From: an uncultured Pirellula sp.
GTDB taxonomy: Bacteria > Planctomycetota > Planctomycetia > Pirellulales > Pirellulaceae
Assembly: GCA_903892355.1 (NCBI GenBank)
Contig: CAITIE010000018.1
Span: 1 to 36,322, forward strand
Direction: 5' to 3'
Length of the DNA stretch: 36,322 nucleotides
Shown here in pieces: positions 1 to 8,874 of the stretch. The translations under genes were made by a program, and so were the position numbers. The notes below the pieces were generated by a model that saw nothing but the letters and a program-made list of their open reading frames with translations, was not told the DNA's origin and ran no database searches. The number at the start of each line of letters is the position of its first letter. The first letter of the stretch is position 1.

Positions 1-177
1 AGGGGTGGAGAAGACCCCAACGCGAGAACGTTACTTGATGATTCCGTAGTGGACGAACTTTTCGGTGGCGTAGAGTCGGACTGGTTTGCTATTTCCGCTT
101 CGGAACTTTCGATTCCGGCAAAGCACGATAGAACGGCACTGGACAAGCGACGAACCCCTGTAGCAGCAGGTTGGTAG
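1..177 (+). CDS. C-terminal end of a protein cut by the left window edge
   Basis: Frame 1 is open from the first base to a TAG at 175-177, giving 58 residues without a start. The segment includes LLDDSVVDELFGGVESDWF and ends in a basic stretch and VAAGW. This pattern of acidic residues followed by FGG..SDWF resembles the last residues of large planctomycete surface proteins with RTX-like or dockerin-like tails, but that is an impression from the composition only. The protein's main body lies outside the window, so its function cannot be given. A weak hairpin follows about 18 bases after the stop. Confidence 0.5.
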   Translation, partial: RGGEDPNARTLLDDSVVDELFGGVESDWFAISASELSIPAKHDRTALDKRRTPVAAGW

Positions 178-194
178 GTCACAGCCAATTTCCT

Positions 195-223
195 TGAGAA
201 AACTATTCATTCTCAGTGTTTTT
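195..223 (+). terminator. Possible weak intrinsic terminator
   Basis: TGAGAA (195-200) and TTCTCA (210-215) form a 6-bp stem with a 9-base loop, followed by GTGTTTTT. The stem is short and AT-rich, so this is a weak candidate for the end of the gene that enters from the left. Confidence 0.35.
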
Positions 224-298
224 ACGCTTGCGAACTGAGAGATTTCAACCAGACTCGAACCAAGGTGATTGGATAATCGACTTTGTCGGATTTACAAA

Positions 299-1090
299 AT
301 GAATTGTTCGCAAGTAACGAAATTTTCCAGTTGGATTTCTCCCTTTGTCCTAGTGTGTTGTCTCATTTCAGGTGCACACGGCGGAATTGTCTTGCAGGGG
401 TTCACGGCTGCATCAAGCACGGCGGGTAATGGATTATCGACGATCATTGGTCACACCATCGACGGCAGCGGGCTTTTTCCGAGTAATATTCCTCAATACC
501 CGTTCGAAGCGCCAACAAACACCGCATCTCACGACGAGATTAATGGGAGTAATGCTTGGCTGTACTATGATTCAAGTTCTCCTAACGCGCTTCCAATTGG
601 CGGAGTAGATGTTGAGTTAGACCTCGGAGGCACAAGCTACGTAGACGCGATTGGTTTCTGGAACGCTAATAAGGGGGATGCTTGGCGCAGCAACCTAGCG
701 AATTACATCGACAGCCAATATTACGGTGTTACTGGGGTGCAAACGGCCGATTTGTACTACTGGGATCTAAATTCTAGTGCGTGGGTGATTATCGAAAGCC
801 TAAACTTTCTACAAGAGTCGGGCGTGACATCAACTATGCAATTTGAGGATTTTACTCCCGTTCAAACTACAAAGCTAAAATTAACGTTGCTCAGCAACTT
901 CGGAAAAACGTTAGATGAAAACGGAGTTAATCTAGAAGACTGGATTGGCTTTGCCGAGGTTGCATACCGCCAATACATCCCGCCTGCACCTCCGGTTGTT
1001 CCGGAGCCGGGTTCTGTCGCTGTGTTCGGAGGCTTAATGGCAGCAGGTGGGTGGATGCGGTGGCGTCGACGGCGCTCTGTGACCGGTTGA
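299..1090 (+). CDS. PEP-CTERM sorting domain protein, discoidin-like
   Basis: A secreted protein of 263 residues. The N-terminus has a hydrophobic signal segment (SWISPFVLVCCLISGAHG). The middle part (roughly residues 95-225) has the look of an F5/8 type C (discoidin) fold: VELDLGG..YVDAIGFWN early, and IGFAEVAYR as the closing strand. The C-terminus is a textbook PEP-CTERM signal: VVPEPGS, then a hydrophobic stretch, then WRWRRRR-type basic residues. In that system the tail is recognised by an exosortase and the protein goes to the surface or the extracellular matrix. The reading frame opens upstream with TTG at 269, but ATG at 299 directly precedes the signal peptide and is preferred. No good ribosome binding site is seen at either. 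The target of the discoidin-like part is unknown. Confidence 0.85.
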   Translation: MNCSQVTKFSSWISPFVLVCCLISGAHGGIVLQGFTAASSTAGNGLSTIIGHTIDGSGLFPSNIPQYPFEAPTNTASHDEINGSNAWLYYDSSSPNALPIGGVDVELDLGGTSYVDAIGFWNANKGDAWRSNLANYIDSQYYGVTGVQTADLYYWDLNSSAWVIIESLNFLQESGVTSTMQFEDFTPVQTTKLKLTLLSNFGKTLDENGVNLEDWIGFAEVAYRQYIPPAPPVVPEPGSVAVFGGLMAAGGWMRWRRRRSVTG

Positions 1091-1100
1091 TGGATTGGGG

Positions 1101-1823
1101 TTAATTCCCTGAACCGCCAAACTCTTCGAACTTCATGTTCCGATACCATGCTTCGCTGCCGTGGTCGGTGAGCATGATGCGGCCTTTGGGATTCTTGCTG
1201 AAGCTCTCGACGTCGTTGAACTTGCTGATCGCGACACGACGTTCCCACTCAGCGTCACCTACGGTAGCCTCAACGATCTTTACCCCGTTGAGCCAATGCT
1301 CGATCCGATTGTCTTTCACCACGATCTTCGCTGTATTCCACTCACCCGCCGGATGCGCCTTGGTCCCCTTGATCGGTTCGTACAGATCATAGATCGATCC
1401 CGTTTGAGTGTTCTCCGGGGCGGTGCCGCTGGGATCGTCATAGATCTGGTACTCGCAGCCGAGCGTCCGATCGCCGTAAGTCCGTACGCGATACTTGAGG
1501 CCGCTATTGCCCCCTGGGGCGATCTTCCAATCGAAACTTAGCTCAAAATCCCCGAACTCTTGGCGTGTGACGATGTGGCCGGATCGGAACAGTGTTTTGC
1601 GCAATCGAATCACACCGTCCTTGGCTTCCCATCCCGATGGAGTTGGGTTCCCATCGATGGTCATCCACCCTGCAAGCGTCTCCCCCTTCCAAATGGATGG
1701 GTCGTCGGCCTCGACAGCTTGACATGCTGCGGAATTGTCCACGCAGTTCATCGCAACCCATGCGCTCGCGGCCGCAAGGAATCCACGGCGTGTCGGTTTA
1801 TGGGTGTGGTTGGAAGGCATCAT
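1101..1823 (-). CDS. DUF1080 (3-keto-disaccharide hydrolase-type) exported protein
   Basis: A 240-residue protein with an N-terminal twin-arginine-like signal (PTRRGFLAAASAWVAMNC, about residues 11-30). The rest is a single DUF1080 concanavalin-like domain: WKGETLAGWMTIDG at the start, LSFDWKIAPGGNSGLKYRV and GCEYQIYDD in the centre, and W-x-N-x-KFEEF at the end. Members of this family are abundant in planctomycetes, and some have been linked to hydrolysis of 3-keto-glycosides. They typically act in the periplasm. The gene is convergent with the PEP-CTERM gene, with only about 10 bases between stops. Two consecutive ATG codons (1823 and 1820) could start it, and neither has a clear ribosome binding site. 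The substrate is not predictable from sequence. Confidence 0.88.
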   Translation of the reverse strand: MMPSNHTHKPTRRGFLAAASAWVAMNCVDNSAACQAVEADDPSIWKGETLAGWMTIDGNPTPSGWEAKDGVIRLRKTLFRSGHIVTRQEFGDFELSFDWKIAPGGNSGLKYRVRTYGDRTLGCEYQIYDDPSGTAPENTQTGSIYDLYEPIKGTKAHPAGEWNTAKIVVKDNRIEHWLNGVKIVEATVGDAEWERRVAISKFNDVESFSKNPKGRIMLTDHGSEAWYRNMKFEEFGGSGN

Positions 1824-2447
1824 GAAACTGTATTGGGATGAACGCGGCCGTGAGGAAGGCAGTTTAGGAATGATCCGATTCGAATTGGGTTCTAGCCGCG
1901 CGAAGCTTAGCCGAGTATCGGGCTGGGACGTTGGTTTGCGGTAACGCGCAAGCGGCCCGGTAATGCGGTTCTGGACCTGCGAAGGTTGCTTCGCAGAAAC
2001 AGGTTTTCATCCGACCGTTAAAGCACACCATAATACCATCGGGCGCACCCTGATACAGCATCACGATCGACAATAATAGCGGTGTCGCGCCAGCGGCCCG
2101 GTACCACGCCGACGGTGATTGCGAACGTTTCCATCGTATTTTGCGCCTGGTCGAGGGTCCCTAAAGACACCGACGGCTAGCGCAAAGTCGCTCACGGGGC
2201 ACCCATACATCGACCGATGTCGTGGCATCAACGACCCTGTTTTCGATGACGCTACCGCGACCAACGATCGAACCATGCGATCCTCCCAATTTTTCGCAAC
2301 CACCGAATGCAGCTTGATGCGAAAACGGTACATTACCTTTTCGTTCGAAACTCCAGGTGGATTCCATGGGTTGCGTTCGTGGACCCGTACCAGGCCCGCG
2401 GCGTCTGGCTCCTCACAATTCTTGCTCCTCACCGTTTAGGAAAAATC
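1824..2447. other. Gene-free region between divergent genes, with a hairpin and a short repeat
   Basis: No convincing gene is seen in these 624 bases. They hold a perfect hairpin CTGCGAAG-GTTG-CTTCGCAG at 1977-1996, without a following T-run, and a 12-bp direct repeat AGCGGCCCGGTA at 1951-1962 and 2092-2103. The short inverted repeat ACATCG-AC-CGATGT lies near 2206-2220. The region must contain the promoters of the DUF1080 gene (minus) and of the PQQ-like gene (plus), but no clear -35/-10 pair can be called. Confidence 0.5.
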
Positions 2448-4262
2448 ATGATGACCAATGCTGAGCCGAACACGACCGAAAGCACGTCGCACGATTCGCC
2501 CAACGTTCCCAATTCTGCCAACGCTGCATTTCGGCCTCTTCGGATTTGGATCCCATTGCTGCTTCTGCCGCTGATGCTGCTGATGCGGTTCATCCCGGAT
2601 TTGATCCAGAACGGTCCGTCGATGATCTGGATGGCAAGCGCCTTCGGCCCATTCCTGGTAGCGGCCCTGATCATGGTTTGGTGGTTGCTATTCAGCCGAG
2701 CCCGCTGGTACGAGCGCCTCCTCGGTATCGCCGGGATCGTGTTGATCTTGGCTGTCGAACAATGGATCGCCCATTATTCGATGCGTGGTCCATTGCTGAT
2801 CGTAATGACGATTCCCATGACGATCGCCGCGTTCGCGATCGGATTGATACTTTTGGGTCAGCGGCTATCGTTCCAGCGCACGGCATTGGCGCTGATCTTG
2901 GCTTCAGTAGGTTCCGGCGTTTCAGCCTTGGTCAAAACGGATGGGGTTTGGGGTAACTTTTCGTTTGGGCTCGATTGGCGATGGACACCGACGTCGGAAG
3001 ACAAATTGCTCGCGAGACGTCCAGGTGGATCGGGTGGCACGAAGACAGAGGCCACGAAAGATTCCTCGGTCACATTGGACGTGGAATCGTTCAAAAATCC
3101 TCAGTGGCCAGGGTTTCGCGGTCCTAACAGCGATAGCGTGCAACATGGACTCGTCTTTAGCGATGATTGGAAAACCGAAGCGCCCAAGGAACTGTGGAGA
3201 GTTCCCGTTGGTCCCGCGTGGAGTTCCTTTGCGGTGGCTGGAGATTATCTAGTCACTCAAGAGCAACGTGGTGGGGACGAAGCCGTTGTCGTTTATGACG
3301 CGAATACTGGCACGCAAGTCTGGGAGCGAACGATACCCTCCCGATTCTTCGAGTCCCTCGGAGGATTGGGGCCTCGAGCCACCCCCACGGTCGCTGATGG
3401 TGCGATTTATGCGATGGGGGCCGAAGGCTGGTTGATGAAGCTGGATGCTGCCAACGGAGAGATTCTCTGGAAAGTCGACTTGCGCAAAGAAGCCGATCGC
3501 GAGCCACCGATGTGGGGATTCTCCGCATCCCCATGCGTGCATGATGGCTTGGTGATCATCTATGCCGGCGGGCAAGGAGATAAAGGCGTGTTAGCCTTCA
3601 AGACCGACGATGGGAGTTTGGTCTGGTCGGCAGCGGCGGGCGTTCAATCGTACGGTACGGTCCAAATGGTGACTTTAATGAGTAAGCCCATGCTCGGTTT
3701 GTTGAGCGAGCAAGGAGCTCACTTCTGGGAACCAAAATCCGGAGCGAAGATCCTTGAGTACGATTGGCCCCATCAAGGGTACCGAGCTCTGCAGCCACAG
3801 GTTGTCGATGGGGACAAAATCCTCATCCCAACGGGACTTGGGAGCGGCACTCAATTGGTTCAGATTTCCGAGTCGGATGGCAAATTGTCCGGTAAAGAAC
3901 TCTGGACATCGAAGGACATGAAGTCCGATTTCAATGACATGGTCGTGCACGATGGATATGCATATGGGTTCGACAATGCAATTTTTGCATGCATCGACCT
4001 TAAGGATGGGAAGCGGAAATGGAAGGGTGGACGCTATGAGAAGGGCCAAGCGTTTTTGCTGGCCGATTCGGGCTTGATCGTGGTCGTTAGCGAACGAGGG
4101 GAGTTGGTATTGCTGCGAGCCAACCCGGAGAAGCTTGAGGAATTGGCAAAGATTCCAGCCATGGATGGGAAGACATGGAACCATCCGGTGGTGGTTGGTA
4201 CCAAGTTGTTTTTGCGCAACGCGGAGGAAGCGGTTTGCTATGAGTTGAAGACCGCGAAGTGA
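2448..4262 (+). CDS. Membrane-anchored PQQ-like beta-propeller protein
   Basis: A protein of 604 residues. The first third carries about five hydrophobic membrane segments (for example WIPLLLLPLMLLMRFI, FLVAALIMVWWLLF, LLGIAGIVLILAVEQW). From about residue 217 it is a PQQ-like beta-propeller: WPGFRGPNSDSV opens the domain, and repeated blades include DANTGTQVWE, DAANGEILWKVDL, DDGSLVWSAA and DLKDGKRKWKG. MWGFSASP is typical of the family. Five membrane helices before a quinoprotein-like propeller recall membrane glucose dehydrogenase, but the propeller is short (about 390 residues) and I cannot confirm PQQ-binding residues. A BamB-like structural role is equally possible. The frame is open further upstream, but ATG at 2448 has AGGA 7 bases before it and begins the likely N-terminus. 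Confidence 0.85.
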   Translation: MMTNAEPNTTESTSHDSPNVPNSANAAFRPLRIWIPLLLLPLMLLMRFIPDLIQNGPSMIWMASAFGPFLVAALIMVWWLLFSRARWYERLLGIAGIVLILAVEQWIAHYSMRGPLLIVMTIPMTIAAFAIGLILLGQRLSFQRTALALILASVGSGVSALVKTDGVWGNFSFGLDWRWTPTSEDKLLARRPGGSGGTKTEATKDSSVTLDVESFKNPQWPGFRGPNSDSVQHGLVFSDDWKTEAPKELWRVPVGPAWSSFAVAGDYLVTQEQRGGDEAVVVYDANTGTQVWERTIPSRFFESLGGLGPRATPTVADGAIYAMGAEGWLMKLDAANGEILWKVDLRKEADREPPMWGFSASPCVHDGLVIIYAGGQGDKGVLAFKTDDGSLVWSAAAGVQSYGTVQMVTLMSKPMLGLLSEQGAHFWEPKSGAKILEYDWPHQGYRALQPQVVDGDKILIPTGLGSGTQLVQISESDGKLSGKELWTSKDMKSDFNDMVVHDGYAYGFDNAIFACIDLKDGKRKWKGGRYEKGQAFLLADSGLIVVVSERGELVLLRANPEKLEELAKIPAMDGKTWNHPVVVGTKLFLRNAEEAVCYELKTAK

Positions 4263-4455
4263 GATGCAGTATTTGCGTATCGGCGGATGGGGTGGTCAGT
4301 AAACCGACGCTAAGGCGGAACGGCGGATCAAGTTGCGAGGCGTTGGGTGCCGATTATTTCGGAAACCAGCGTTTATCCCCCTCGGTTGGCTGTGCTATAC
4401 TTGAGGGTACGCCTCCCGCCAAAACACCACCCCGCCCCCCTCGGTTGCGAGCAAC

Positions 4456-5853
4456 GTGACACAACCCTTCCAGCACTGCTCCGGATTTCAGCGGTTTCTC
4501 AACGGAAATCGACGGCAGATTCTCCAGGCCGGCGCATTGTCGATGCTGGGGCTCGGGCTTGAGCGTTCGCTGAACCCGGCCTTCGGTGTCTCCTCGGGGG
4601 CATTGCCTGTCCGGGCGAAACGTTGCATTTTTTTGTTCATGTGGGGAGGCCCGAGCCAGCTGGATACGTTCGACTTGAAGCCGGATGCTCCGGCGGAGAT
4701 ACGTGGTGAGTTCAAGCCGATCTCGACTGCGGTTCCCGGGGTTCAAATCTGCGAGCATTTTTCCAAGCTATCCAAGCTGACCGACCGGTTCACGATCCTG
4801 CGATCGTTGGCCCATGACGATCCAGCGCACCTATCCAGCGGCCATGCAACGCTTACCGGCAATCCGGCTCCCGTGCTGAAGAGCGATGCCGCTCCACCGA
4901 GCGAAAAGGACTCGCCTCATCTGGGCGGTTTGATCACGAAACTGCGTCCTAACGCGGACGGCATTCCGTCGTTTGTCGCGATGCCTTGGAAAGCGTTCCA
5001 TCCTGCGGCACCCGGCGGCGAGGCCCCCGGACAACATGGTGGGTGGCTGGGCCCAACCTACAGTGGAGCGTTACTTCAAGGGGATTTGAATCATCCCGAA
5101 TGGAAGCCGCAGGCGTTTTCACTTCCCGCGGAGATGACGCTCGATCGGTTGGAGTCCCGTTCACACCTGTTGAAGATACTCGAAGGGCAGCGATCGTCGT
5201 TCCATCGGGTGGCCGAAACGGGGGCATTGAACCTTCAGCAGATCCAGGCCTTCGAAATGCTTTCGAGCCCAAAGGTGAAGCGAGCCTTTGATTTGAGCCA
5301 AGAGTCCTCGGAGACGCGGGATCGCTATGGACGCAATATCCATGGGCAATGTGTCCTCATGGCCCGTCGCTTGATCGAGCATGGTGTGTCTCTCGTTTCG
5401 GTCAATTGGCACAACGACGGCCAAAACTTCTGGGACACGCACGGAAATAACTTCAATCGCTTGAAGAACGACCTGATTCCGCCAGCCGATGCGGCTCTGT
5501 CCGCGTTGATTGAGGATCTCGAAGCCCGAGGGATGCTCGACGACACGATCGTTGCGTGGGTGGGTGAGTTCGGCCGGAAGCCTCAGATCACGGCCGCCAA
5601 TGCAGGGCGCGAGCATTGGCCATACTGCTATAGCGGGATCCTGGCGGGTGGTGGAATTGCCAAGGGTGCAGTGTATGGCGAAAGCGATCGCCATGCAGCG
5701 TACCCCAGCCGCAATCCGGTTTCACCCCAAGACTACGCGGCGACGATCTTGCATCAGATGGGAATATCACCTGATGACACGCTATTGGATCGAGAGAACC
5801 GACCGCATCGTATTTCTACAGGCAAGCCGATTTTAGACATCGTCGCGGGTTAG
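4456..5853 (+). CDS. DUF1501 family protein (sulfatase-like fold)
   Basis: A 465-residue protein with a Tat-like N-terminus (FLNGNRRQILQAGALSMLGLGL). The body follows the DUF1501 pattern: RCIFLFMWGGPSQLDTFDLKP near the start, HSSGHATLTG-type motif as HLSSGHATLTG, and WVGEFGRKPQI...GREHWP towards the end, which resembles metal-binding parts of alkaline phosphatase/sulfatase folds. DUF1501 proteins are very common in planctomycetes, usually next to a DUF1549/DUF1553 cytochrome c gene. That partner is absent here. The start is GTG at 4456, about 190 bases after the PQQ-like gene, and no good ribosome binding site is visible. The biochemical role of the family is not established. Confidence 0.88.
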   Translation: MTQPFQHCSGFQRFLNGNRRQILQAGALSMLGLGLERSLNPAFGVSSGALPVRAKRCIFLFMWGGPSQLDTFDLKPDAPAEIRGEFKPISTAVPGVQICEHFSKLSKLTDRFTILRSLAHDDPAHLSSGHATLTGNPAPVLKSDAAPPSEKDSPHLGGLITKLRPNADGIPSFVAMPWKAFHPAAPGGEAPGQHGGWLGPTYSGALLQGDLNHPEWKPQAFSLPAEMTLDRLESRSHLLKILEGQRSSFHRVAETGALNLQQIQAFEMLSSPKVKRAFDLSQESSETRDRYGRNIHGQCVLMARRLIEHGVSLVSVNWHNDGQNFWDTHGNNFNRLKNDLIPPADAALSALIEDLEARGMLDDTIVAWVGEFGRKPQITAANAGREHWPYCYSGILAGGGIAKGAVYGESDRHAAYPSRNPVSPQDYAATILHQMGISPDDTLLDRENRPHRISTGKPILDIVAG

Positions 5854-5925
5854 AAAAAACCGGCAAGTAAATGGTAAAAACCTGAGCGGAAATGGTTCGG
5901 TAGGATCGTTGTTCGGTGCGATGCT

Positions 5926-5990
5926 AGACCACCCATAGCCGCTGGCAGACCACCCATAGCCGCTAGCAGACCATCCAGAGCTAGCGTGCT
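5926..5990. repeat. 21-bp tandem repeat, about three copies
   Basis: Units AGACCACCCATAGCCGCTGGC (5926-5946), the same with one change (5947-5967), and a diverged third copy from 5968. It lies between the convergent ends of the DUF1501 and aldehyde dehydrogenase genes. No function is evident. Confidence 0.85.
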
Positions 5991-6055
5991 GAACCAGCAA
6001 TCTACGCTCGCAGGTTGGTCGTAGTGAGCAGCGAGGCATAATCTTCTATGGAAGA

Positions 6056-7498
6056 CTAGGTGGCCGCAACGGGTGCTCTCAATGGAGCGATTTGGTACGC
6101 TCGCGAGCGGAATAGGAAATCGATGAGGTTTCCTTCGTGCGGTTGTAGCCAATTGAGGCGATTGGTGGGAACGGGCCCGATGTTCAATCGATCGATATTG
6201 ACAGCGTTGGTCAGTTCGTCGATCCATTTTTCGTCGGCCGTGATCGCGGTACCGATCAGCGTTTGTCCGATCGATTTGATCATATCCTTCTGATCGCATT
6301 TCACCACGGAGGCGAATGGGAACATGTATTCTTTCGCGGCGACCCCTCTGGCTGGTGAATCGGCATGAACGACCATTGGTCGGAGGTACGCGCATCGTTC
6401 TCTTTCGATGAGACGCGTGCCGTAGGAGGCGGTCATGTCTTGAACGCCCGCTTCACTGAGGTCTTGTTGGATCATGCTCCACGTTCCCGTTGCCATTTGG
6501 GGGTTGGTGAACGCAGCAAGTTCTGATTTCTCGTCGATGGGTGAAAGTGCATCGATAGGACCGATACGAGCGGCCAGCGCTTCAGCGATTTCTCGTGTAT
6601 GACGAGAAGCCCAAATGCCAGAGCAGTTGATGCAACCGCGGCCCGAGTTGCTAGCGACGCTCTCCACCATGAGGTCTAAGTAATCCTCCCAATGATCCAC
6701 GATATCGTCGCCGAGCAGGATCTTTGAGAAACCTGGCCCGTGAGCTTGGACGCGTGGATTGCCCGAATACTGTTGAACGGTCTGAGCGCTGCCAAAGATC
6801 ATGCTCTTGTCGCACTTGCTCATGATCGTTCCACCGACGTCGTGCCCCCCTGGGTACATGCAGAATGCTTCCGCAGGGATACCCGCGGCGATGAAGGCAT
6901 TGATCATTCGATATGGAGTCCAGGGCTCTTGCGAGCCTGGCTTGAGCACCAAACCGACTTGGAGCGGAACGGCGGGAAGCCATAGGGTGTGAACGCCCGG
7001 TGAGTTGTTAGGCAACACCGCCCCGAGAACGGGAGATTGACATTGCATGCTAACCGTCACATTGCGGCCTTCTTCGCCATAGCCTCGACGCAAGATTTCC
7101 AGATCGAGTCCTCGCGTCAGGGCATCGAGAATCTTTCCCATGTTGCTGAGCACGAAGCAATTCTTTTTCATATTGCTTCTGCACATGTGTTCGGGCAGTC
7201 CCGTGCTGGCTGACTGATGGTGGACGAACTCGGCAACCGACTGCGTTCCATCCCCGAGCGGCAGCGTTTCATGCTCGAAGAGGTGTGCTGCCTTTTCGCA
7301 CATCTTGATCAATTCGTCCGTCGGGATTGCGCGGAGTGCGTTGCGAGCGTTCTGAGCTTTACGCATGTCCATCTGCACCATGCCGCCGTTAACCTGCCCG
7401 ATTTTTGCAATCGCTTCGCCCGTATCGAAGTGAATAACGTCGTAGGTATCGAGGGATTTGTAGGGCTTTCCCCAGCGGAGCGGGTGGATGGTTAGCAT
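6056..7498 (-). CDS. Aldehyde dehydrogenase superfamily protein, LuxC-like acyl-CoA reductase candidate
   Basis: A 480-residue member of the aldehyde dehydrogenase/acyl-CoA reductase superfamily. Recognisable positions are PNNSPG (164-168, oxyanion Asn), LKPG (185-188, cofactor Lys), a nucleotide-binding turn YPGGHDVGG...FGSAQTV (215-241), and NSGRGC (284-289) with the probable catalytic Cys289. The ELGG motif that carries the general-base Glu in hydrolytic enzymes is replaced by AHGPGFSK (252-259). Loss of this Glu is known in CoA-acylating and LuxC-type enzymes, where acyl-CoA or an acyl-enzyme is reduced to an aldehyde. It is the last of three same-strand genes, 139 bases after the ligase gene. 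ATG at 7498 has AGGAG 6 bases upstream. It could also be a plain NAD(P)-dependent dehydrogenase of unknown substrate. Confidence 0.82.
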   Translation of the reverse strand: MLTIHPLRWGKPYKSLDTYDVIHFDTGEAIAKIGQVNGGMVQMDMRKAQNARNALRAIPTDELIKMCEKAAHLFEHETLPLGDGTQSVAEFVHHQSASTGLPEHMCRSNMKKNCFVLSNMGKILDALTRGLDLEILRRGYGEEGRNVTVSMQCQSPVLGAVLPNNSPGVHTLWLPAVPLQVGLVLKPGSQEPWTPYRMINAFIAAGIPAEAFCMYPGGHDVGGTIMSKCDKSMIFGSAQTVQQYSGNPRVQAHGPGFSKILLGDDIVDHWEDYLDLMVESVASNSGRGCINCSGIWASRHTREIAEALAARIGPIDALSPIDEKSELAAFTNPQMATGTWSMIQQDLSEAGVQDMTASYGTRLIERERCAYLRPMVVHADSPARGVAAKEYMFPFASVVKCDQKDMIKSIGQTLIGTAITADEKWIDELTNAVNIDRLNIGPVPTNRLNWLQPHEGNLIDFLFRSRAYQIAPLRAPVAAT

Positions 7499-7517
7499 GT
7501 TGAACTCCTAAAGGATG

Positions 7518-7587
7518 CTCGGCCCACTGGGTCCGAGCGAGATACGGTTCCAGAGTCGGTCTCGGAGAAACGATTCGATCCGAGACT
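7518..7587 (-). promoter_or_regulatory. Two intercistronic hairpins
   Basis: Between the ligase stop and the dehydrogenase start lie two inverted repeats. One is GTCTCGGA (7560-7567) with TCCGAGAC (7580-7587) and a 12-base loop. The other is GCTCGG (7518-7523) with CCGAGC (7534-7539), plus an inner CCC/GGG pairing. Neither is followed by a T-run, so they look like mRNA processing or stability elements, not terminators. This is inference. Confidence 0.4.
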
Positions 7588-7637
7588 CGCATAGAGAAAT
7601 TGAAAGTGAATGGTCCCCAGCCGGGTGTGGCTGGTGG

Positions 7638-8819
7638 TTAGTAGACACCAACCGTGGTGGAAGATGCGAATCCGCGGTAGGGGCGCACTCCGGAGACGCC
7701 ATCCCAAGGGTACTTTTGGAAAGGACGTTCGCGTTCACCTTCGTCACGTTCCATGAAGCCTGGGACGAAGAACTCTTTGGTCATCGTGTACAGTTTCACC
7801 CGACCTGTTTCACCATAGCCGACAACTTTATTGATGTCGTCGAAGTCGACGATTTCCACCACGGCTCGCGGCTGGGGTGCATAGTAGGCGATGGTGTAAT
7901 CGTCTTCGTCGGTGATGGGCCGTGAGCAGGCCAACCCCATCAGAGTGTTGCCGTAGGTTGGGGTCATATAAACGCCGCTTTCTTGCGGCAGACCTTCGAG
8001 GAGTTCTTCAACGCAGAAACGGGTCCATTGCGGAGTGAACTCGGTTCCACCGGAGAAGATCCCTGTGATTCCGACATCCTTGATGCTCAAGCCTTTCTCG
8101 GCCAGTCCCATTGCGAGCGACTCAAGCAGCTTTGGAGTAGCAAACATGCACTTGATATCGTGGTTTGCGGTCAGGATGGTGATCGCTTGATCGATGCAGT
8201 GTTTCTTGTACTCTTCAAGATGCTCCATCCATCCTTTCTTGATCAGCTTGATAACCCAGCGGGGATCCAAATCGATGCAGAAGCAAATACCGCCGCGGTA
8301 TTGGCAGAGGTGCTCCACGGCTAGGCGTAACCGTCGGGGGCCCGACGGTCCCAGCATCAACCAGTTGGCACCTTTGGGGAAGTATTCATCGGGGAGGGTA
8401 TGGCTGAAGGTTTCGTAGTCGATGCGAAAATCGTCGATGACGACGCGGCTTTTGGGGATCCCTGTCGTTCCGCCGGTTTCGAACACATAAGTCGGTTTGC
8501 CTCGAAGGCCCTTTGGAATCCAGCGTTCTACTGGCCCGCCCCGCAACCACTCGTCCTCAAACTCCGGGAATTTCTTGATATCATCAAAGCCCTTGATTTC
8601 TGTGAGCGGATCGAATTTAAGTTCCGCTTTCTTCGCCAGCCAGAACGGCGAGCCGGTGGAATCATGGAAGTGCCACTGAACGGTCTCGTATGCGTGTTGA
8701 TCGAGGATCTTTTTGGCTTCAGCGATTTGCGAATCGGAGGCCAGCCATTTTGGGTCTGCCGCTGTCATGGGTTGGTCGGTGATGGTGATGGGGGGAAGGG
8801 TGGGTGAGTTGCCAGGCAT
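7638..8819 (-). CDS. Adenylate-forming ligase, phenylacetate-CoA ligase/LuxE-like
   Basis: A 393-residue ANL-superfamily enzyme that should activate a carboxylic acid with ATP. The phosphate-binding motif is ETGGTTGIPKSR (114-125), the aromatic A5 motif is TPTYGNT (286-292), and GYGETGRVKLYTMTKE (334-349) matches the hinge-proximal region of PaaK-type ligases. It is shorter than classical acyl-CoA synthetases and near the size of PaaK and LuxE. LuxE carries an acyl-accepting Cys near its C-terminus. Here no Cys follows the one near residue 298, so an enzyme-bound acyl intermediate of that type is not supported. ATG at 8819 has GAGG 4 bases upstream. It lies between the hydrolase and dehydrogenase genes, which suggests acid activation followed by reduction to an aldehyde. 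The true acid is unknown. Confidence 0.82.
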   Translation of the reverse strand: MPGNSPTLPPITITDQPMTAADPKWLASDSQIAEAKKILDQHAYETVQWHFHDSTGSPFWLAKKAELKFDPLTEIKGFDDIKKFPEFEDEWLRGGPVERWIPKGLRGKPTYVFETGGTTGIPKSRVVIDDFRIDYETFSHTLPDEYFPKGANWLMLGPSGPRRLRLAVEHLCQYRGGICFCIDLDPRWVIKLIKKGWMEHLEEYKKHCIDQAITILTANHDIKCMFATPKLLESLAMGLAEKGLSIKDVGITGIFSGGTEFTPQWTRFCVEELLEGLPQESGVYMTPTYGNTLMGLACSRPITDEDDYTIAYYAPQPRAVVEIVDFDDINKVVGYGETGRVKLYTMTKEFFVPGFMERDEGERERPFQKYPWDGVSGVRPYRGFASSTTVGVY

Positions 8820-8874
8820 CGCGCCTCGGGACCATTGTCTGCCGGGTATTGTAGCCGAAAATCAAGTCCCCAGG

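Noticed and set aside
2307-2447. N-terminal extension of the PQQ-like protein
   Set aside because: ATG at 2448 has a ribosome binding site, and the upstream part lacks one and has no membrane or signal character.
4386-4410. Promoter TTGGCT with TATACT upstream of the DUF1501 gene
   Set aside because: The two boxes are separated by only a few bases, not the usual 17, so they do not form a sigma-70 promoter.
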